A DNA stretch of 64,000 bases, from positions 16,038,001 through 16,102,000 of the forward strand of contig CM068582.1 in assembly GCA_035048485.1 (NCBI GenBank). The letters are read 5' to 3'. The stretch comes from Pteria penguin (Eukaryota > Mollusca > Bivalvia > Pterioida > Pteriidae). Position 1 is the stretch's first letter, and each line of letters opens with the position of its first letter. The translations under genes and the position numbers were made by a program. This document shows positions 12,359 to 27,245 of this stretch, one piece after another. The notes beneath the pieces were generated by a model that had not been told where the DNA came from, did no database searches, and worked only from the letters and a program-made list of their open reading frames with translations.

Positions 12359-14228
12359 GTAAGTCAAAATGCTGGTTTCAAAGATAAGAGATACATAAAT
12401 GTACAAATAAGTAACCCCAGCACTTGAATGATCTTTGTTTGTAATTTGTACACTAGCTGCTAAACACTTTTTATTGAGTTGAAACTAGTGATCAAATATT
12501 GTCCATGATGCGTACATGCTGATAGGAAGGTCCATCTAGTTGACTTGATTTATCACTGTATATAACAACATGAAGATTATTTCACATTTATGGTACCAGA
12601 ACTTTCTGCTTTTACTACATTATAATTACATTATGCCCACCTACCTAAAACAATAAATTCCTTATCCATGTGTTTGCACTACGACTATCCAAAAATCCAA
12701 GATTCTAAATTTATAAACTTATAAACATATATAGAAATCACAATAATATGCTTTTAAAAACTGTCTTTGTAGGTTTCTTGTTAAATCTGTTCACAGTTGT
12801 CATCGTTTGCATCATATTATCTTATTTTCTCATCTTACCTTTGATTGATCGGCGGCTAGATATATTGCTAACACCTGTTCGCACGCTGCTGTAAGTATTT
12901 TTATCAATGGATGAATTACGGAAAATGGAATATATATTATACATTATTGTAATAGTTACTTCTGAAATACAGCTGTATTAACTGCTGTTTTTCCACAATG
13001 CGAGTAAGTGTAGTTTCCTTGATATTTGTTTGATATTATACGTATTGTTTCAGTCCATTTTTTACTCTTGTATGAGATGTCTTTTTTAAGTCCCTTTACA
13101 ATACGGGGTTAAATCGTTCATTGTGGATTGATTGTCTTAAGTATTATTTTATCCTTGTTCTGATGTTTTGTGGCTTTGACATTTTCTATAAGTTGTTTGT
13201 CCAATGAACGGTATTCATGCCGCTATTTTACTGTCGGCTGTATATTATGGGGTATCATTGCAGTTGTAGCCAACAGAAGACAATTTTTTTCATTCACGCT
13301 CTAATCTTTGATTTCTAGGAATCCATGAACTTCCGACATGGCTCTAAGTTGTTCTTTGTTCCAAAGTAATATTTTATCAATTACTTTCATATTTTACATG
13401 ATTCATGGGTCTGAAGTTGATTCATCGGTATTTAATAGTTAATCCGAATTAATGAATTGTATACAGTGGACATGTCAGCCAGCAGGAGATGGTAACTTTT
13501 CCTTAGTGTCTCTTTTATTCGTTCATTCTTCTACTTACTAAATGTGATTATCTCAGTTTTACTAAATACAGAACAGTATTTTTTTAAATTCTTGTTTGTT
13601 GTCTATATAAATTTATTGAAGTTATTTGGCTGATTATTATTAAACATCAGACTTTGAGCAGCGCACTGGGATGGGGAATGTAGTCATTCAGTCTATGTAT
13701 TTTACATTGAGATGTATCATTAATCAGTAAATTATGAAGAACATGGTCTTTAATTGATGGTCGTGAAAACAACAGAGAGTAAGCATTTTCATTAATCATT
13801 TAAGATTTATGGATCGGATTTCTGGAATAGCTCCCATGACTACAACATGAAAATAAATATTTGAACTTGACCATATCAATATCACGACTTATTTAAGCAT
13901 TTTTGTATTTTTTGTTTACATTAATACTTTTCAAGAATTACATATCTTGAATTGATATAGCGCTGTGTCCTGATGACTGATTTTGCGGTATTCACTATTT
14001 CAAAGATCAAAAAGTATAAATCCATGGTAATCCATGATCTGGGAGGGGTAAGAGGTACTTACTTTTTTGGATTTTATTTCTTTTTTTTTTTGTTTATTTC
14101 TGTTGTACATTGTACGCGGGAGCAGTAAATTTGTCTTGGTCGTAAAAGATCGTTCGCTGCTTGGGGTGGGTACCTATCTGTATATTCCTCTTACAATAAT
14201 TGTTTATATTTTTGCATGTCGTCTACAG
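12359..14228. other. Copy A introns 11-12
   Basis: The first 300 bp align well with copy B 49352-49740. About 1 kb inside intron 12 (12950-13950) has no partner in copy B, whose intron is 347 bp. The 3' part (GCGGTATTCACTATTTCAAA) aligns again. The extra segment carries no recognised element. Confidence 0.5.
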
Positions 14229-14979
14229 ACCACCATTCATAACAGCAATCCTATTTCGCATTGCTTTCTTCTTCTTCATAAATGTGTTCCTGCAAGAAAA
14301 GGTTGTTGAAGAAGGTGATGGGAAAGTAACAACGCACAAAGTGCTAGCGCTAGATAACTGGTAAGTAATAAACTAAGATGTGTCCTTATATTTAGTTTTG
14401 AGTTTTGGTTTTTCCATATAGGTCAGACAGGTAATTTCTCCACTATACAATTATTCGACAATTTGAGCCTTTAGCATCACCAAAGAATCATTATTCGTTA
14501 ATGTGCTGAAATAAATTAACACTGGTATAGATGTTATTATTTTAATTTTATATTCTAAGATACATTCATGATCTCAGAACTGTATTAATATAATTATATT
14601 TTGTTGACATACAATTTTGTTTACAATTCCATAATAATACTTGATGACTAAACCTAAACTTATATTTTTGAGACGTTTAGCACTTTATATGAATTTCAAA
14701 TTAGTGTAAATTGCATAATTGTCTACTTTAAAACTAGACTTAAAAGTATTTAAGTGATTGGACTGTAACTTTGGTCGAATTAGTGAGAGAGAATTAGGGA
14801 GATAAGTCAGATCGCGTGAATACTTGAATAATAATAATTGGCTCTAACAGGACAAAGCCGTGCATCTCCGTAACAACAGTCCTGTATAAAGTGTTGCTTT
14901 ACTGTGGTCATACATTTCTTACGACGATTTTAGAATTATGTTTGAACGAGGGGAAATCTATCGGCAACCACATGGAAAC

Positions 14980-15480
14980 ACATGGATACAAAAATGGAAT
15001 TTTTGCTCCCCAAAATTTTTCGATGGAGCATATAGTCGCTGTCCTTCTGTCCGTCCGTCCGTCCGTCTGTTCATCCGTTTGTCCATCCGAGCTTATATAT
15101 CCTATACCTTTCATCAGAAACTGATTATACTTTACCAAATTATTATTAAGATTAAGGGATTTTGGATTAGGGTCACTCAAGGTCATTTCTCAAAAGTCAA
15201 GGCCACTTATTAACTATGACTTAAGATACTATGAAGTACTTATATCTCCTACACCTTTCATAAGAATTTGATCATACTTTACCAAAATGTTATATGATTA
15301 ATGTCCTTTAGACAAAGGTCACTCAAGGTCATTTCTGAAAGGTCATGTTCACGATCAAAAGTTTGATTTCATAACTAATCAAGTCAGCCTTACTCATTTT
15401 AGTTTAAGATATTGTGATCACTTGTTGTTCTGCAGTTGACTCAATTGGATACGCATATGATACATTGAGATTTGATTTTT
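14980..15480. mobile_element. Dispersed repeat with GTCC run in intron 13 of copy A
   Basis: A short GTCCGTCC run (15041-15065) is followed by AT-rich sequence with repeated phrases (CTATACCTTTCATCAGAAAC and CTACACCTTTCATAAGAA; ACTCAAGGTCATTTCT twice, about 140 bp apart). It is absent from the same intron of copy B. It resembles the GTCCGTC-type mollusc element at 38297. Confidence 0.55.
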
Positions 15481-15835
15481 TATATACTGATTATGAGTCA
15501 TCAGTTTCCATCATTTTTGCTGTGCTTCTTGGAGCATCCATCAGTTTTACTATTTTTATGTATATGAATTGAGTCATCAATTTCCTGCATTATAACTGCC
15601 GTTCTGGGAGCATCCAATAGTTTTACTGATACTCTTGTTTATGAAAAATTGTTGGTTTACTGCTGTTGAAATAAATCTGAAAAGCCATAAAACAAAATAT
15701 TAGCAACGTTTGAATAAGAGACTTTCCTATATAGCTAAGTATCAAATAAACAAAATTACAATAATATCAATACATGTAAATTGTTTATATCATTTTTCCA
15801 CATTCCATTATACAAAGGAAAAAAAATTTATAATA

Positions 15836-16000
<165 letters not shown>

Positions 16001-16036
16001 GCTATGTGAATATGACCACACCGGTTTATCCTTCAG

Positions 16037-16177
16037 GAGAGCGTATCACAACGTGTCGTACTTCATGTTTTTCTTCTATATCCTGTTGAGTGCATTTTGG
16101 TGTTTCTGGAAGATTCTACTATCTGGCGAGGCTAGACAAATGTACTCTGATTCCCGGACTGGAGCATCTTGACTATG
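16037..16177 (+). pseudogene. STRA6-like copy A exon 14, 23-bp deletion and premature stop
   Basis: This exon matches copy B 51099-51262 almost base for base but is 141 nt against 164 nt. After FWCFWK the copy B bases encoding roughly IMVSIVVG are absent. The missing block is flanked in copy B by the triplet GAT on both sides, and one GAT remains in copy A, the usual mark of a slippage or microhomology deletion. The reading frame shifts and stops at TGA 16170-16172. Donor and acceptor are intact, so the transcript could still be spliced. Confidence 0.9.
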
Positions 16178-16464
16178 GTAAGTAAGAGAATGTAAATATA
16201 TATTTCATCAACATTAACAAGGACATGAAATTCCATAGCGCATTATATCTCATAAAATAATAATAATATTTTATTATTTTATATTATAAATGCATCAGCC
16301 ATTGTACTTTATTCCTGTATGAAAACACAAAATATGACACTTATTCTATATATATATATATATATGCGCTTTTACCGCCAAAATATCATACTGGAAACTT
16401 CCATTTCCTTTTTATAAACTCATTAAAATCATTACATCATTCCGGACGGAAGTTATAAATTGAA

Positions 16465-16715
16465 AGAAACAGCCGGTGTCCCATGACAACGTAACGTTTA
16501 TCCAGAATGACATACTTTCGTCGAATGTCAAGCACTTTAGCGCAAGATTCGACTTTAATGACGTCATGCAAAGTTGGAAATGTCGAATATTTCATTATGA
16601 TGTCATTAGCATAACAATCAAAAGTCTGCTAAGCATCGCTTTCTGTGTTGGAAAGTGGGTCAAATATGGGGCGTTATGACGTCACCGATCAATGTACTTT
16701 ATACAGAAATAGAGT
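16465..16715 (+). repeat. Dispersed repeat (opposite orientation at 46340-46580)
   Basis: Shared pieces with 46340-46580 in reverse: ACTTTCGTCGAATGTCAAGC, GCGCAAGATTCGACT, TGATGTCAT, ATCAAAAGTC, AAGCATCGCTTTCTGTG and GATCAATGTAC. It explains part of the longer intron 14 of copy A. Confidence 0.7.
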
Positions 16716-17677
16716 ACATAGGTCTTGAAAGCTTTATCTCAGGCAAGTACAGTGGTTGTGCATATATTTATACATGAATGAAAGGCAGCCAAATTTAAGT
16801 CTATCTAAAATAAGGACATCACTGGATATGTCAATGGAAAAGACAAAAAAGACAGGGTTGATGTTTTATATCTAATTATCGTGGACATTCATGACGATTT
16901 GGCTATCCAAACCCGCAGACATTTCCTACTCCAATCTTACTCCTGGGAACTTGGTCTCACTTCTAATATCATAGCATCCACCTTGGTGCATTGTTGTTAG
17001 TGGCATTGTATATGGTATCCTATAAAATACTAAGTATACAAATAGGTTAATTAACCGTAGTAAAAATATCAAGTTCTGTAAATGTTTAGAATAGAAATCT
17101 GTTATACATATATAGCTTGTAAATTTATTGTATTAAAATTATTCAATTTTATGCGTAATGTATATTGTCCCTTTATTCCATGGACTTCGAGATGCGGTAA
17201 CCCTTTATTACTTCTTCTTTGTTTATTTTCAGGCTATCTGGCCTATGTAAGCTTTCTGAGAATGGAGCTCTCTCATTGTAATCCAGTCATGATTACCTTT
17301 TGTGACCTTCTGAATAGTGCACTACAACAGCGTACCCATATTCCCGAATTCTCCTCGCTGTCTGCTATCCACAGAGAAATGGCAACCCCTAGTGCTAATC
17401 GTAATCGAGCTCGGAAAAGATGGCTCAAATTCTACACTTTACAAAGAAACCCTGATCTCATCCCGTTAACAAAGTACATGATAAACAGGAATAAAAACTC
17501 AGAGTTTCAGGGTACAGCAGATGTACAAAATTCAGACAACAGTTTTTATGAGAATGTGTAAAAATTAGTGTACATTTTTTAACTAATAATACAATATATG
17601 TTACGCTTTCATTGATTTTAGACGAAACTCATGACAAAACGATTTTTCTCCCACTATAGACAGAAATATCTATAAAA

Positions 17678-17683
17678 ATAAAA
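17678..17683 (+). promoter_or_regulatory. Possible polyadenylation signal of copy A
   Basis: AATAAA 117 bp after the TAA of the last exon. Position fits, but the A-rich context makes chance likely. Confidence 0.35.
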
Positions 17684-17794
17684 AAAAGATTTCCTTATCT
17701 TTATGAGGTGGGGTAAGATAACAAATTCATGTGAGTATTTTCGAAACCGGAAATAACGAAATATTTCTTTTGTTTTCGTCCTTCGATCCTTTCT

Positions 17795-18041
17795 ACCAGC
17801 AACTCCGCAAAAACTGCTACTCAGTTGCATTCTTCTCTATCAAAACACCAGCAAATGTCAAAAACATTACAGAACCTACTTGCCATGTATCCAGTATCCT
17901 CCAATTCCGAGCAGAATTTCTGGAATGCACATTCAAATAATCCAATTCACTCTATTTTTCACGGAGCGTCAATCCATGGAGGCACTTGTAATATTAATAT
18001 GTCGTTTTGCTCACATTCAAATCATAACACTAGCAATTGTT
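17795..18041 (+). pseudogene. Unidentified ORF remnant downstream of copy A
   Basis: An open frame reads HSSLSKHQQMSKTLQNLLAM and later IFHGASIHGGTCNINMSFC before a stop at 18041. The composition (Ser/His/Asn-rich, with a short beta-like tail after FHGA) looks protein-like rather than random and resembles C-termini of domesticated-transposon proteins I have seen in molluscs, but I do not recognise it. No splice partner is evident. Confidence 0.25.
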
Positions 18042-18417
18042 AAATGTTGTGTAGTCTTACACTCGCGTACATCTCTACAGACAATAGTACAGTACTGTAC
18101 AGTGGGCTGTGACATTATGTGTGCGCGCTTGATGACGTCAAATACGCAGTTGGAAAAGACAGGACATGTAGAATCAAATACATTGTGTAAAGTTTGATTA
18201 TCGATTTATCATATTGATTTCATTCATATAATTGTCTAATTGTTCAATATATCTTTAAAACATATGGTTTATTTACAATGGCGGCAAATATAATGCGAGG
18301 CGATGATGGAGTGAGTAAATCGGCTTCATTCATAATCACTCGATATTTTCATCCGCTACTATAAAGTTTACTACGATGATGTAAGCGTTGCAGGATTCGT
18401 AAACTAGCGTGGGAGAA

Positions 18418-18580
18418 AAAGAATCAACCACTACCACCAGTGATGGACAGAGATACCCTAACCCTCGTGTCAAAAATCTCGGTCCTTCACAACTCGGCAA
18501 GCCTCGTTGTGGAGGACCGAGATTTTTGACACTCGGGTTAGTATATCTCTGTCCATCACTGATGGTGGTGATAGATTCTA
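18418..18580. repeat. Large hairpin, foldback element
   Basis: The left arm (18418-18490: CCAGTGATGGACAGAGATAC, CGTGTCAAAAATCTCGGTCC) is repeated in reverse at 18506-18580 (GGACCGAGATTTTTGACAC, ATCTCTGTCCATCACTGATG). Arms of about 70 bp with few mismatches surround a loop of about 15 bp. It lies between the two STRA6-like genes. Confidence 0.9.
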
Positions 18581-19444
18581 TTAATATTATAACTATTAAC
18601 GCATTTTTATATCACAAAACCATCAATAAGCACGTCGACCCTACGCAGAAAGTCAAATCATAAATGGAAATCCAGTGATTAATTCGCAACATCAACATCC
18701 TAATGAAAAAAATGAATTGGTTGTTTCTCAGCAGTATATACTCCGTTCCACATACTATTACCCATACAGTTTCATACTGTATATACTCAGTTCCAGCTTA
18801 ATCCATACCAGAACATTATCATTATTGATTCTGTGTAGATCTGTATTAATCATTTACGAAGTATATCATATATATACTTTAAAATAGTTGTTACTTGGTA
18901 CAGCGATGTATATCACAGTGTCCATTTTTTTAAATACTTTAATCCATAATTACTTTCGCCATTGCCGCTCATCAGACGGAAACTATTGTAAACAAGTAAA
19001 CAACATTATAACAATTGTAGATTGTTTGATGACGTCATGGTGACGTAAGATGGAAAGCGTTTATAAATCAAAGAATTTGAGTTACTAAACCATTGTTTTT
19101 TATTAAGTTTTTGATTGTAACGTGTGATAAAAAATCCTCTTTTGCTGTTCTAAATAGTTCATCACTATTACACATTTTTAAAAAAAAAAAAGGAAAATTT
19201 TGAAGGTTCCCTTTCCACAGTTAGCAAAATGTTCGCAACATGGAGTGTTTCTAACACTGGGGTCCTTTATCTGTTATTTGTGTACTCTAACTCTTGCGTT
19301 GAGTTTCCCAGTTTGTCCTATATAGTTTTCCCCGCATGTTAAACGGAATATTTTGCTTGGTATGGGATAGGTGACAGGATCGGAAATCTAGGTATTGGTG
19401 TGTGTCTGTTTCTTTACTATATAAATATTATCAATATATCTAAA

Positions 19445-19855
19445 AAGGGGAGTTCTTTTTCATTCTTTTCTATGGTAAATTTTATAGAACTATGTAAACT
19501 ATATTTATAAGAGAATTAAATCGGTTTGATTCTTCTTCACCTTTAGTCCAAAATATAAAGCAGTCATCCAGATAGCGTTTCCATTTTTTTATGTATAGAC
19601 TAAACTATTCATCAAAACTTTCCGACAATTTATTGTAAAGTTTTTGTTCCAGGAAACCCATTACAAGAGTTGCATATGTAGGGGCGACCTTAGTACCCAT
19701 TGCTGTCCCTTTAATCTGGAGGTAGTACGAGTCGTCAAAATAAAAATTGATATTTTCAAGGACGACTTGCATGCATTCTAGAATAAATTGTTTTGGGAAT
19801 CTGTTATTAATTTCTTCCGTATATTTTTGTAACCAAAAATATATAGCCTCGATTC
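19445..19855 (-). pseudogene. Penelope-like reverse transcriptase remnant
   Basis: Minus-strand reading gives FPKQFILECMQVVLENINFY, then IKGTAMGTKVAPTYATLVMG, then an in-frame TAG, then KRYLDDCFIFW with the catalytic YLDD box. The same strand continues to a GIY-YIG fragment at 19270-19340. It is truncated at the head-to-head junction near 19855. Confidence 0.85.
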
Positions 19856-20047
19856 CTACAGAATGGGGGATTTGAAAAATATACCATTTGTTTTACCCAT
19901 AATCCCCGTAACCACCACATTCTGAATGCTGCCAAACGATTTTCGCAATTTTGGAACAATCGGAGATATGAATAAATTGGTGAATGTATCACAAATTATT
20001 AACAGCCCCCTAACTTATAAAAACTACTAACACGTGCGAAATTTTGG

Positions 20048-20278
20048 ATGAAAGTAAACAATAGTGTAAAGAAATGTGGAGACCCCCGATGTGGAACATG
20101 TAGTAACATCGAGGAAGGGGAAACAATAAAACTAAAATCAGGAGAAAATTTGCGAGCAAATGCCAGTATGGACTGCAAAACATTGAATGTGCTTTATTGT
20201 GCAACATGCCCAACATGCGGGGAAAACTATATAGGAAAAACTGAGAAACTCAACGCAAGAGTTAGAGTACACAAATAA
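20048..20278 (+). pseudogene. GIY-YIG endonuclease domain of Penelope-like element
   Basis: An open stretch of 76 codons with the cysteine pair CGDPRCGTC, then LNVLYCATCPTCGENYIGKT, ending ARVRVHK. ENYIG stands in the YIG position of the nuclease, and the preceding LYCATC strand is the GIY-like position. The stretch stops just after VHK, so the catalytic glutamate half of the domain is missing. It is the right arm of the inverted element described at 19013-20540. Confidence 0.82.
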
Positions 20279-20540
20279 CAGATAAAGGACCCCAGTGTTA
20301 GAAATACTCCATGTTAATTGCGAAGATTTTTCTAACTGTGGAAAGGGAACCTTCGAAATTTTCCCTTTTTTCAAAATGTGAAATATTGATGAACTATTAA
20401 GAACAGCAAAAAAGAACTATTTTCATCAAACGCTACAATCCAAAACTTAATAAAAAAAATAATCGTTTAGTAACTCAGATTCTTTAATTTATAAATGCTA
20501 CCATCTTACGTCACCATGACGTCATCAAAAAATCAACAAC

Positions 20541-23804
<3,264 letters not shown>

Positions 23805-23895
23805 AAGTTTCTATGCAATGCATCAGGCAGATGCCGTCACCATATACATGGATTAATTGTGGAGTGACTTAAAACAATATTCAATCAATCAATAA
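23805..23895 (+). mobile_element. SINE 3' fragment
   Basis: TTTCTATGCAATGCATCAGG, GATGCCGTCACCATATAC, GTGGAGTGAC and the CAATCAATCAAT tail match the 3' part of the family. Confidence 0.7.
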
Positions 23896-24049
23896 ACCAT
23901 CTTTCATATGTAAACCACAATAAATGTATTCTCATATGTACTTACTTTTGACTATTATGTCATCGAACATGTACGTTTAATTTGTTCTGTGTGTTTTGTT
24001 CGTGTTTTACTTTATATTGCGGTAGTTGCATTATGCATTTGTCTAATAA

Positions 24050-24187
24050 GATGCACAGGATTTTAGACATACGTAATGGATACACAAGAGACAGTATACA
24101 GTTATTTCATGGCTACCTGATGCACAGGATTTTAGACATACGTAATGGATACACAAGAGACAGTATACAGTTATTTCATGGCTACCT
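24050..24187 (+). repeat. 69-bp tandem duplication
   Basis: Two near-identical 69-bp units (24050-24118 and 24119-24187), each starting GATGCACAGGATTTTAGAC. Confidence 0.9.
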
Positions 24188-24332
24188 GGGAAACAGTCAA
24201 ACTATTGTCCTGAGGTAGTGAGAATGACCGAGTTAGTGGGAAAGACCGAGGTAGTGAGAATGACCGAGGTAGTGAGAAAGACCGAGAGACAATAGTTTGA
24301 CTGTTTCCCAAGTAGCCATGAAATAACTGGTT
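24165..24332. repeat. Foldback with internal GACCGAGGTAGTGAGAA repeats
   Basis: The left arm ATTTCATGGCTACCTGGGAA then ACAGTCAAACTATTGTC is inverted at 24290-24330. The loop holds four short direct repeats of GAGAATGACCGAGGTAGT type. The left arm overlaps the second 69-bp unit. Confidence 0.85.
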
Positions 24333-24524
24333 TATTACCTAATCGGGTCGCTATAACGTTTTGGTTTTTTTTTTCTACGAGGCACTAGCCAACAGTACGT
24401 CACGTGTCCGACCTCACAGTTTTAACTGCTTTTATAATAACAGAAAAGTCTATTAAAAAGAGGTAACAGTCAAAACGATGAATTACACTTTATATAGATG
24501 ATTAGGTCATAATGCGGATTGTCT

Positions 24525-24585
24525 TGTATGTGCCACAATCACGCGTGACCTCGGGTTTACTCTCATATCCGAAAAACGAGATATC
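24525..24585 (-). mobile_element. SINE fragment, diverged
   Basis: GTGCCACAATCACGCGTGAC, CTCGGGTTTACTCTCATATCC and GAAAAACGAG resemble the central part of the SINE in reverse. The match is short. Confidence 0.45.
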
Positions 24586-24639
24586 GACGAGTCAACTGAC
24601 TTCATTTGAGAGATTTTATATACATATGTATATGCACTT

Positions 24640-25115
24640 CCACTTGTCTAAAACTCTGACGGGTATGATGCTGTCTTTACTTTGAGCACTGTCCTTGCAA
24701 ACTTCCCAAAAATGTAGTTTCCTACGTAGCTGCCGAGTCATTTCACTTTCTACTTATGAAAAAGAATTAAAAAAAAAAACAAAAGAATTACATATCGACT
24801 GTGCATACAGGACATACCTGTACTTTACAAGCAATAATGGTATTGAGGTGCAGAGCCACGGTTGGGGGTGGGGGGGTTACTAGTGAATATCATGACTGAT
24901 TATATTATAATGAAAAATGTTTATTCGATATCTTTTGTTTTACAGTATGTAATTTTTAATCTAGTCCTCTGCTCGAAAATGTAGCGAAGATGGGCCCTCT
25001 GACAACACAATTTCTAGATCTGCGCCCACATAGTATGGCGTATTTAAAAACATTTAAAGGAAGCCTCTGGCCCAGATTTGATTCGTTTTCATAAATGCAA
25101 TACGTTATGCACAGA
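24640..25115 (+). repeat. Direct segmental repeat, unit 1 (pair with 25585-26115)
   Basis: Shared blocks in the same order: GACGGG.ATGATG, CTTTGA.CA.TGTCC, TAGTTTCCT.C.TAGCTGCC, TACTTT, GGG.CCCTCTGACAACACAA and TTTGATTCGTTTT. About 950 bp separates the units. No ORF is seen. Confidence 0.75.
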
Positions 25116-25584
25116 ACTTATATTGCACAAAAGGGCCGATAAGGTAAGATTCAGCTGGGGATCAGCTATGGGATTAGGAACAATTTTGGTAAGAGAGAAG
25201 TTCACCATGAGTTTTGTTGTTTAGGCCACATCTTAACAGAGCTGGTAAATAGTTAAACAGTCGTTAATTTAGAAACATTTTGGAGTGGGGGGGGGGGGGG
25301 AGGGGGTAATATAACTCGAACACAAATCAGTGCCTCAGATTTATCCTTAGATTCGGAAATCCCCTAGTTTTGATGAAATAATTTATATATTCTATATTCT
25401 AACTCCTGTGGTCATGTTATTCTACAATATCTCTTTCCCGTAATGACATCTCAAGAAGAAACACATTATTATAAACCAGATGCAAAATTGGAACTATCAA
25501 CATTTTGGACTATATATTCGGGGTTTTTATTTTATTTTTTCATACTTTTCAGTTGAGAGATTTTCAAGATATGCTCCTTCACTT

Positions 25585-26115
25585 GTTTCTACTCTTCTAC
25601 GCCACTGACGGGAATGATGTCAGTCTTAACTTTGAACATTGTCCCTGCAAACATTCCGTAAATTTCTGTGCGTGACCTATTAGGTAGTTTCCTGCCTAGC
25701 TGCCGAGTACAGCATTTTCCTTTATGTCTATAAAAAGAATTCAAAACAAAACTAAACAAAACTAGAAAAAAAAAGAAAATACAAAATTACAAGTCGACTA
25801 TACATGCGTGTACTTTGAAAACAGTAAGTGCATTCATGTGCGCAGCCAGGGTTAGGGAATGTGGGAGTGGGGTGGGTGAGTGGGGTGTGAAGACTCATTA
25901 TCGCATTCGGCCAAAAATACTTTTCTTGATATCTTTTGTTTTACTGTGTGGAAATTTAATCTAGAGCCCTGCTCGACAAAGTAGCAAAGATGGACCCTCT
26001 GACAACACAATGTCTATATCTGCGCCCACATAATACCGCATGATATGATGTAATTTAAATATAACATTAAAGGTAGCGTCTGACCTAGCTTTGATTCGTT
26101 TTTGCAAAACGAGTC
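25585..26115 (+). repeat. Direct segmental repeat, unit 2
   Basis: Second copy of the 24640 block, with GGACCCTCTGACAACACAAT and CTGCGCCCACATAATACCGC. It ends where the GCGATG arrays begin. Confidence 0.75.
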
Positions 26116-26149
26116 TACAATATTTTTAAACAATGCATATTTATGGATT

Positions 26150-26640
26150 TATAGGGCCATATTCACACCATCGCATTGTAAAGCTGGATAATTGATGCGA
26201 TAATGCGATGGCGATGACGCGATAATGCGATGGCGATGACGCAATAATGCGATGGCGATAATGCAATAGTGTGACGGCAATGACGGGATAATGTGATGGC
26301 AATGACGTGATAGAGCTATGGCGATGAATATGGCCCTATCCGGATTCCATCATATCCACACCATTGGATTGTAAAGTTGGATAACTGAAAAGCGATGATG
26401 CGATGGCGATGGTGCAATAGTGCGATAGCGATAATGCGATGACGATGACGCGAAAGTGCGATGGCGATGAAGCGATGGTGCGATAATGCGATGGTGAGAT
26501 GATGGGATGGCGATAGTGCAATGGCGATGATGCAATAGGGCGATGACGATGAAGCGACGGAGCATCGGTTCATCGTCATCGCACTATCGCGTCATCGCCA
26601 TCGCATTATCGAAATATCGCATTATCGCTTTTCTTAGTTT
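26150..26640. repeat. GCGATG-type short-repeat array with inverted end
   Basis: Degenerate repeats of GCGATGGCGATGA / GATAATGCGATG run from 26180 to 26570, then flip strand to CATCGCCATCGCATTATCG (26570-26630). The flank GGCCATATTCACACCATCGC and AAAGTTGGATAACTG occurs at 26155, 26345 and 26775, so the array belongs to a repeated element. Confidence 0.85.
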
Positions 26641-26754
26641 ATTAGTTTGCTAGACTTTCACCATAATAACACCAAACAGAAAACCTCCAAAGACAGCACA
26701 GTAATTAAATAAGTAAAATCTGTGTTGGGGTCATATATTATATATATCCTTTTT

Positions 26755-27245
26755 TATGGAATCCGGATAGGACCATATTCACATCATCGCATTGTAAATT
26801 TGGATAACTGAAATGCGATGGCGATGGTGCGATGGCGCGATGGTGATGACGCGATAATGCGATGGCGATGACGCGATAATGCGATTATGCGATAGTGAGA
26901 TGGCGATGACGCGGTAGTGCGATGGCGATGAATCGATGGTGCGATAACGCGATGGTGCGATGATACGATGGCGATGGTGCGATAATGCAATGACGATGAC
27001 GCGATAGTGCGATGACGATGAAGCGATAGAGCAATGACGATGAAGCGATGCTCCATTGCTTCGACGTCATCGCACTATCGCGTCTTCACCATCGCATCAT
27101 CACTATGGCATCATCGCACCATCGCGTTATAGCACCATCGCCATCGCGTCATGAATGGCGATGCCATCGCGTCATCGCCATCGCATTATCGCGCCATCGC
27201 CATCGCATCATCGCAGTTCAGTTATTCAATTTTATAATGCAATGG
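26755..27245. repeat. GCGATG/CATCGC palindromic array
   Basis: The left half (26810-27050) has GCGATG units and the right half (27060-27215) the reverse complement. They are flanked by inverted copies of the same border (TTGTAAATTTGGATAACTG and CAGTTATTCAATTTTATAATG). It is a large imperfect palindrome made of short repeats. Confidence 0.88.

Larger units (their letters stand above)
19013..20540. mobile_element. Penelope-like retroelement, head-to-head inverted copy
   Basis: The outer parts are long inverted repeats: the left end with GATGACGTCATGGTGACGTA is matched in reverse at 20505-20530, and similarity continues inward for several hundred bases on each side. The left arm, on the minus strand, encodes the end of a reverse transcriptase (QIKGTAMGTKVAPTYATL, then an in-frame TAG, then KRYLDDCFIFW; about 19445-19855) followed by a GIY-YIG piece (ENYIGQTGKLNARVRVHK, about 19270-19340). 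The right arm, on the plus strand, encodes the linker (LLTRAKF), a CGDPRCGTC zinc-ligand cluster and a GIY-YIG endonuclease (20040-20278). Reverse transcriptase plus GIY-YIG is diagnostic of Penelope-like elements, which often insert as partial inverted copies. Both arms are broken. Confidence 0.88.
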
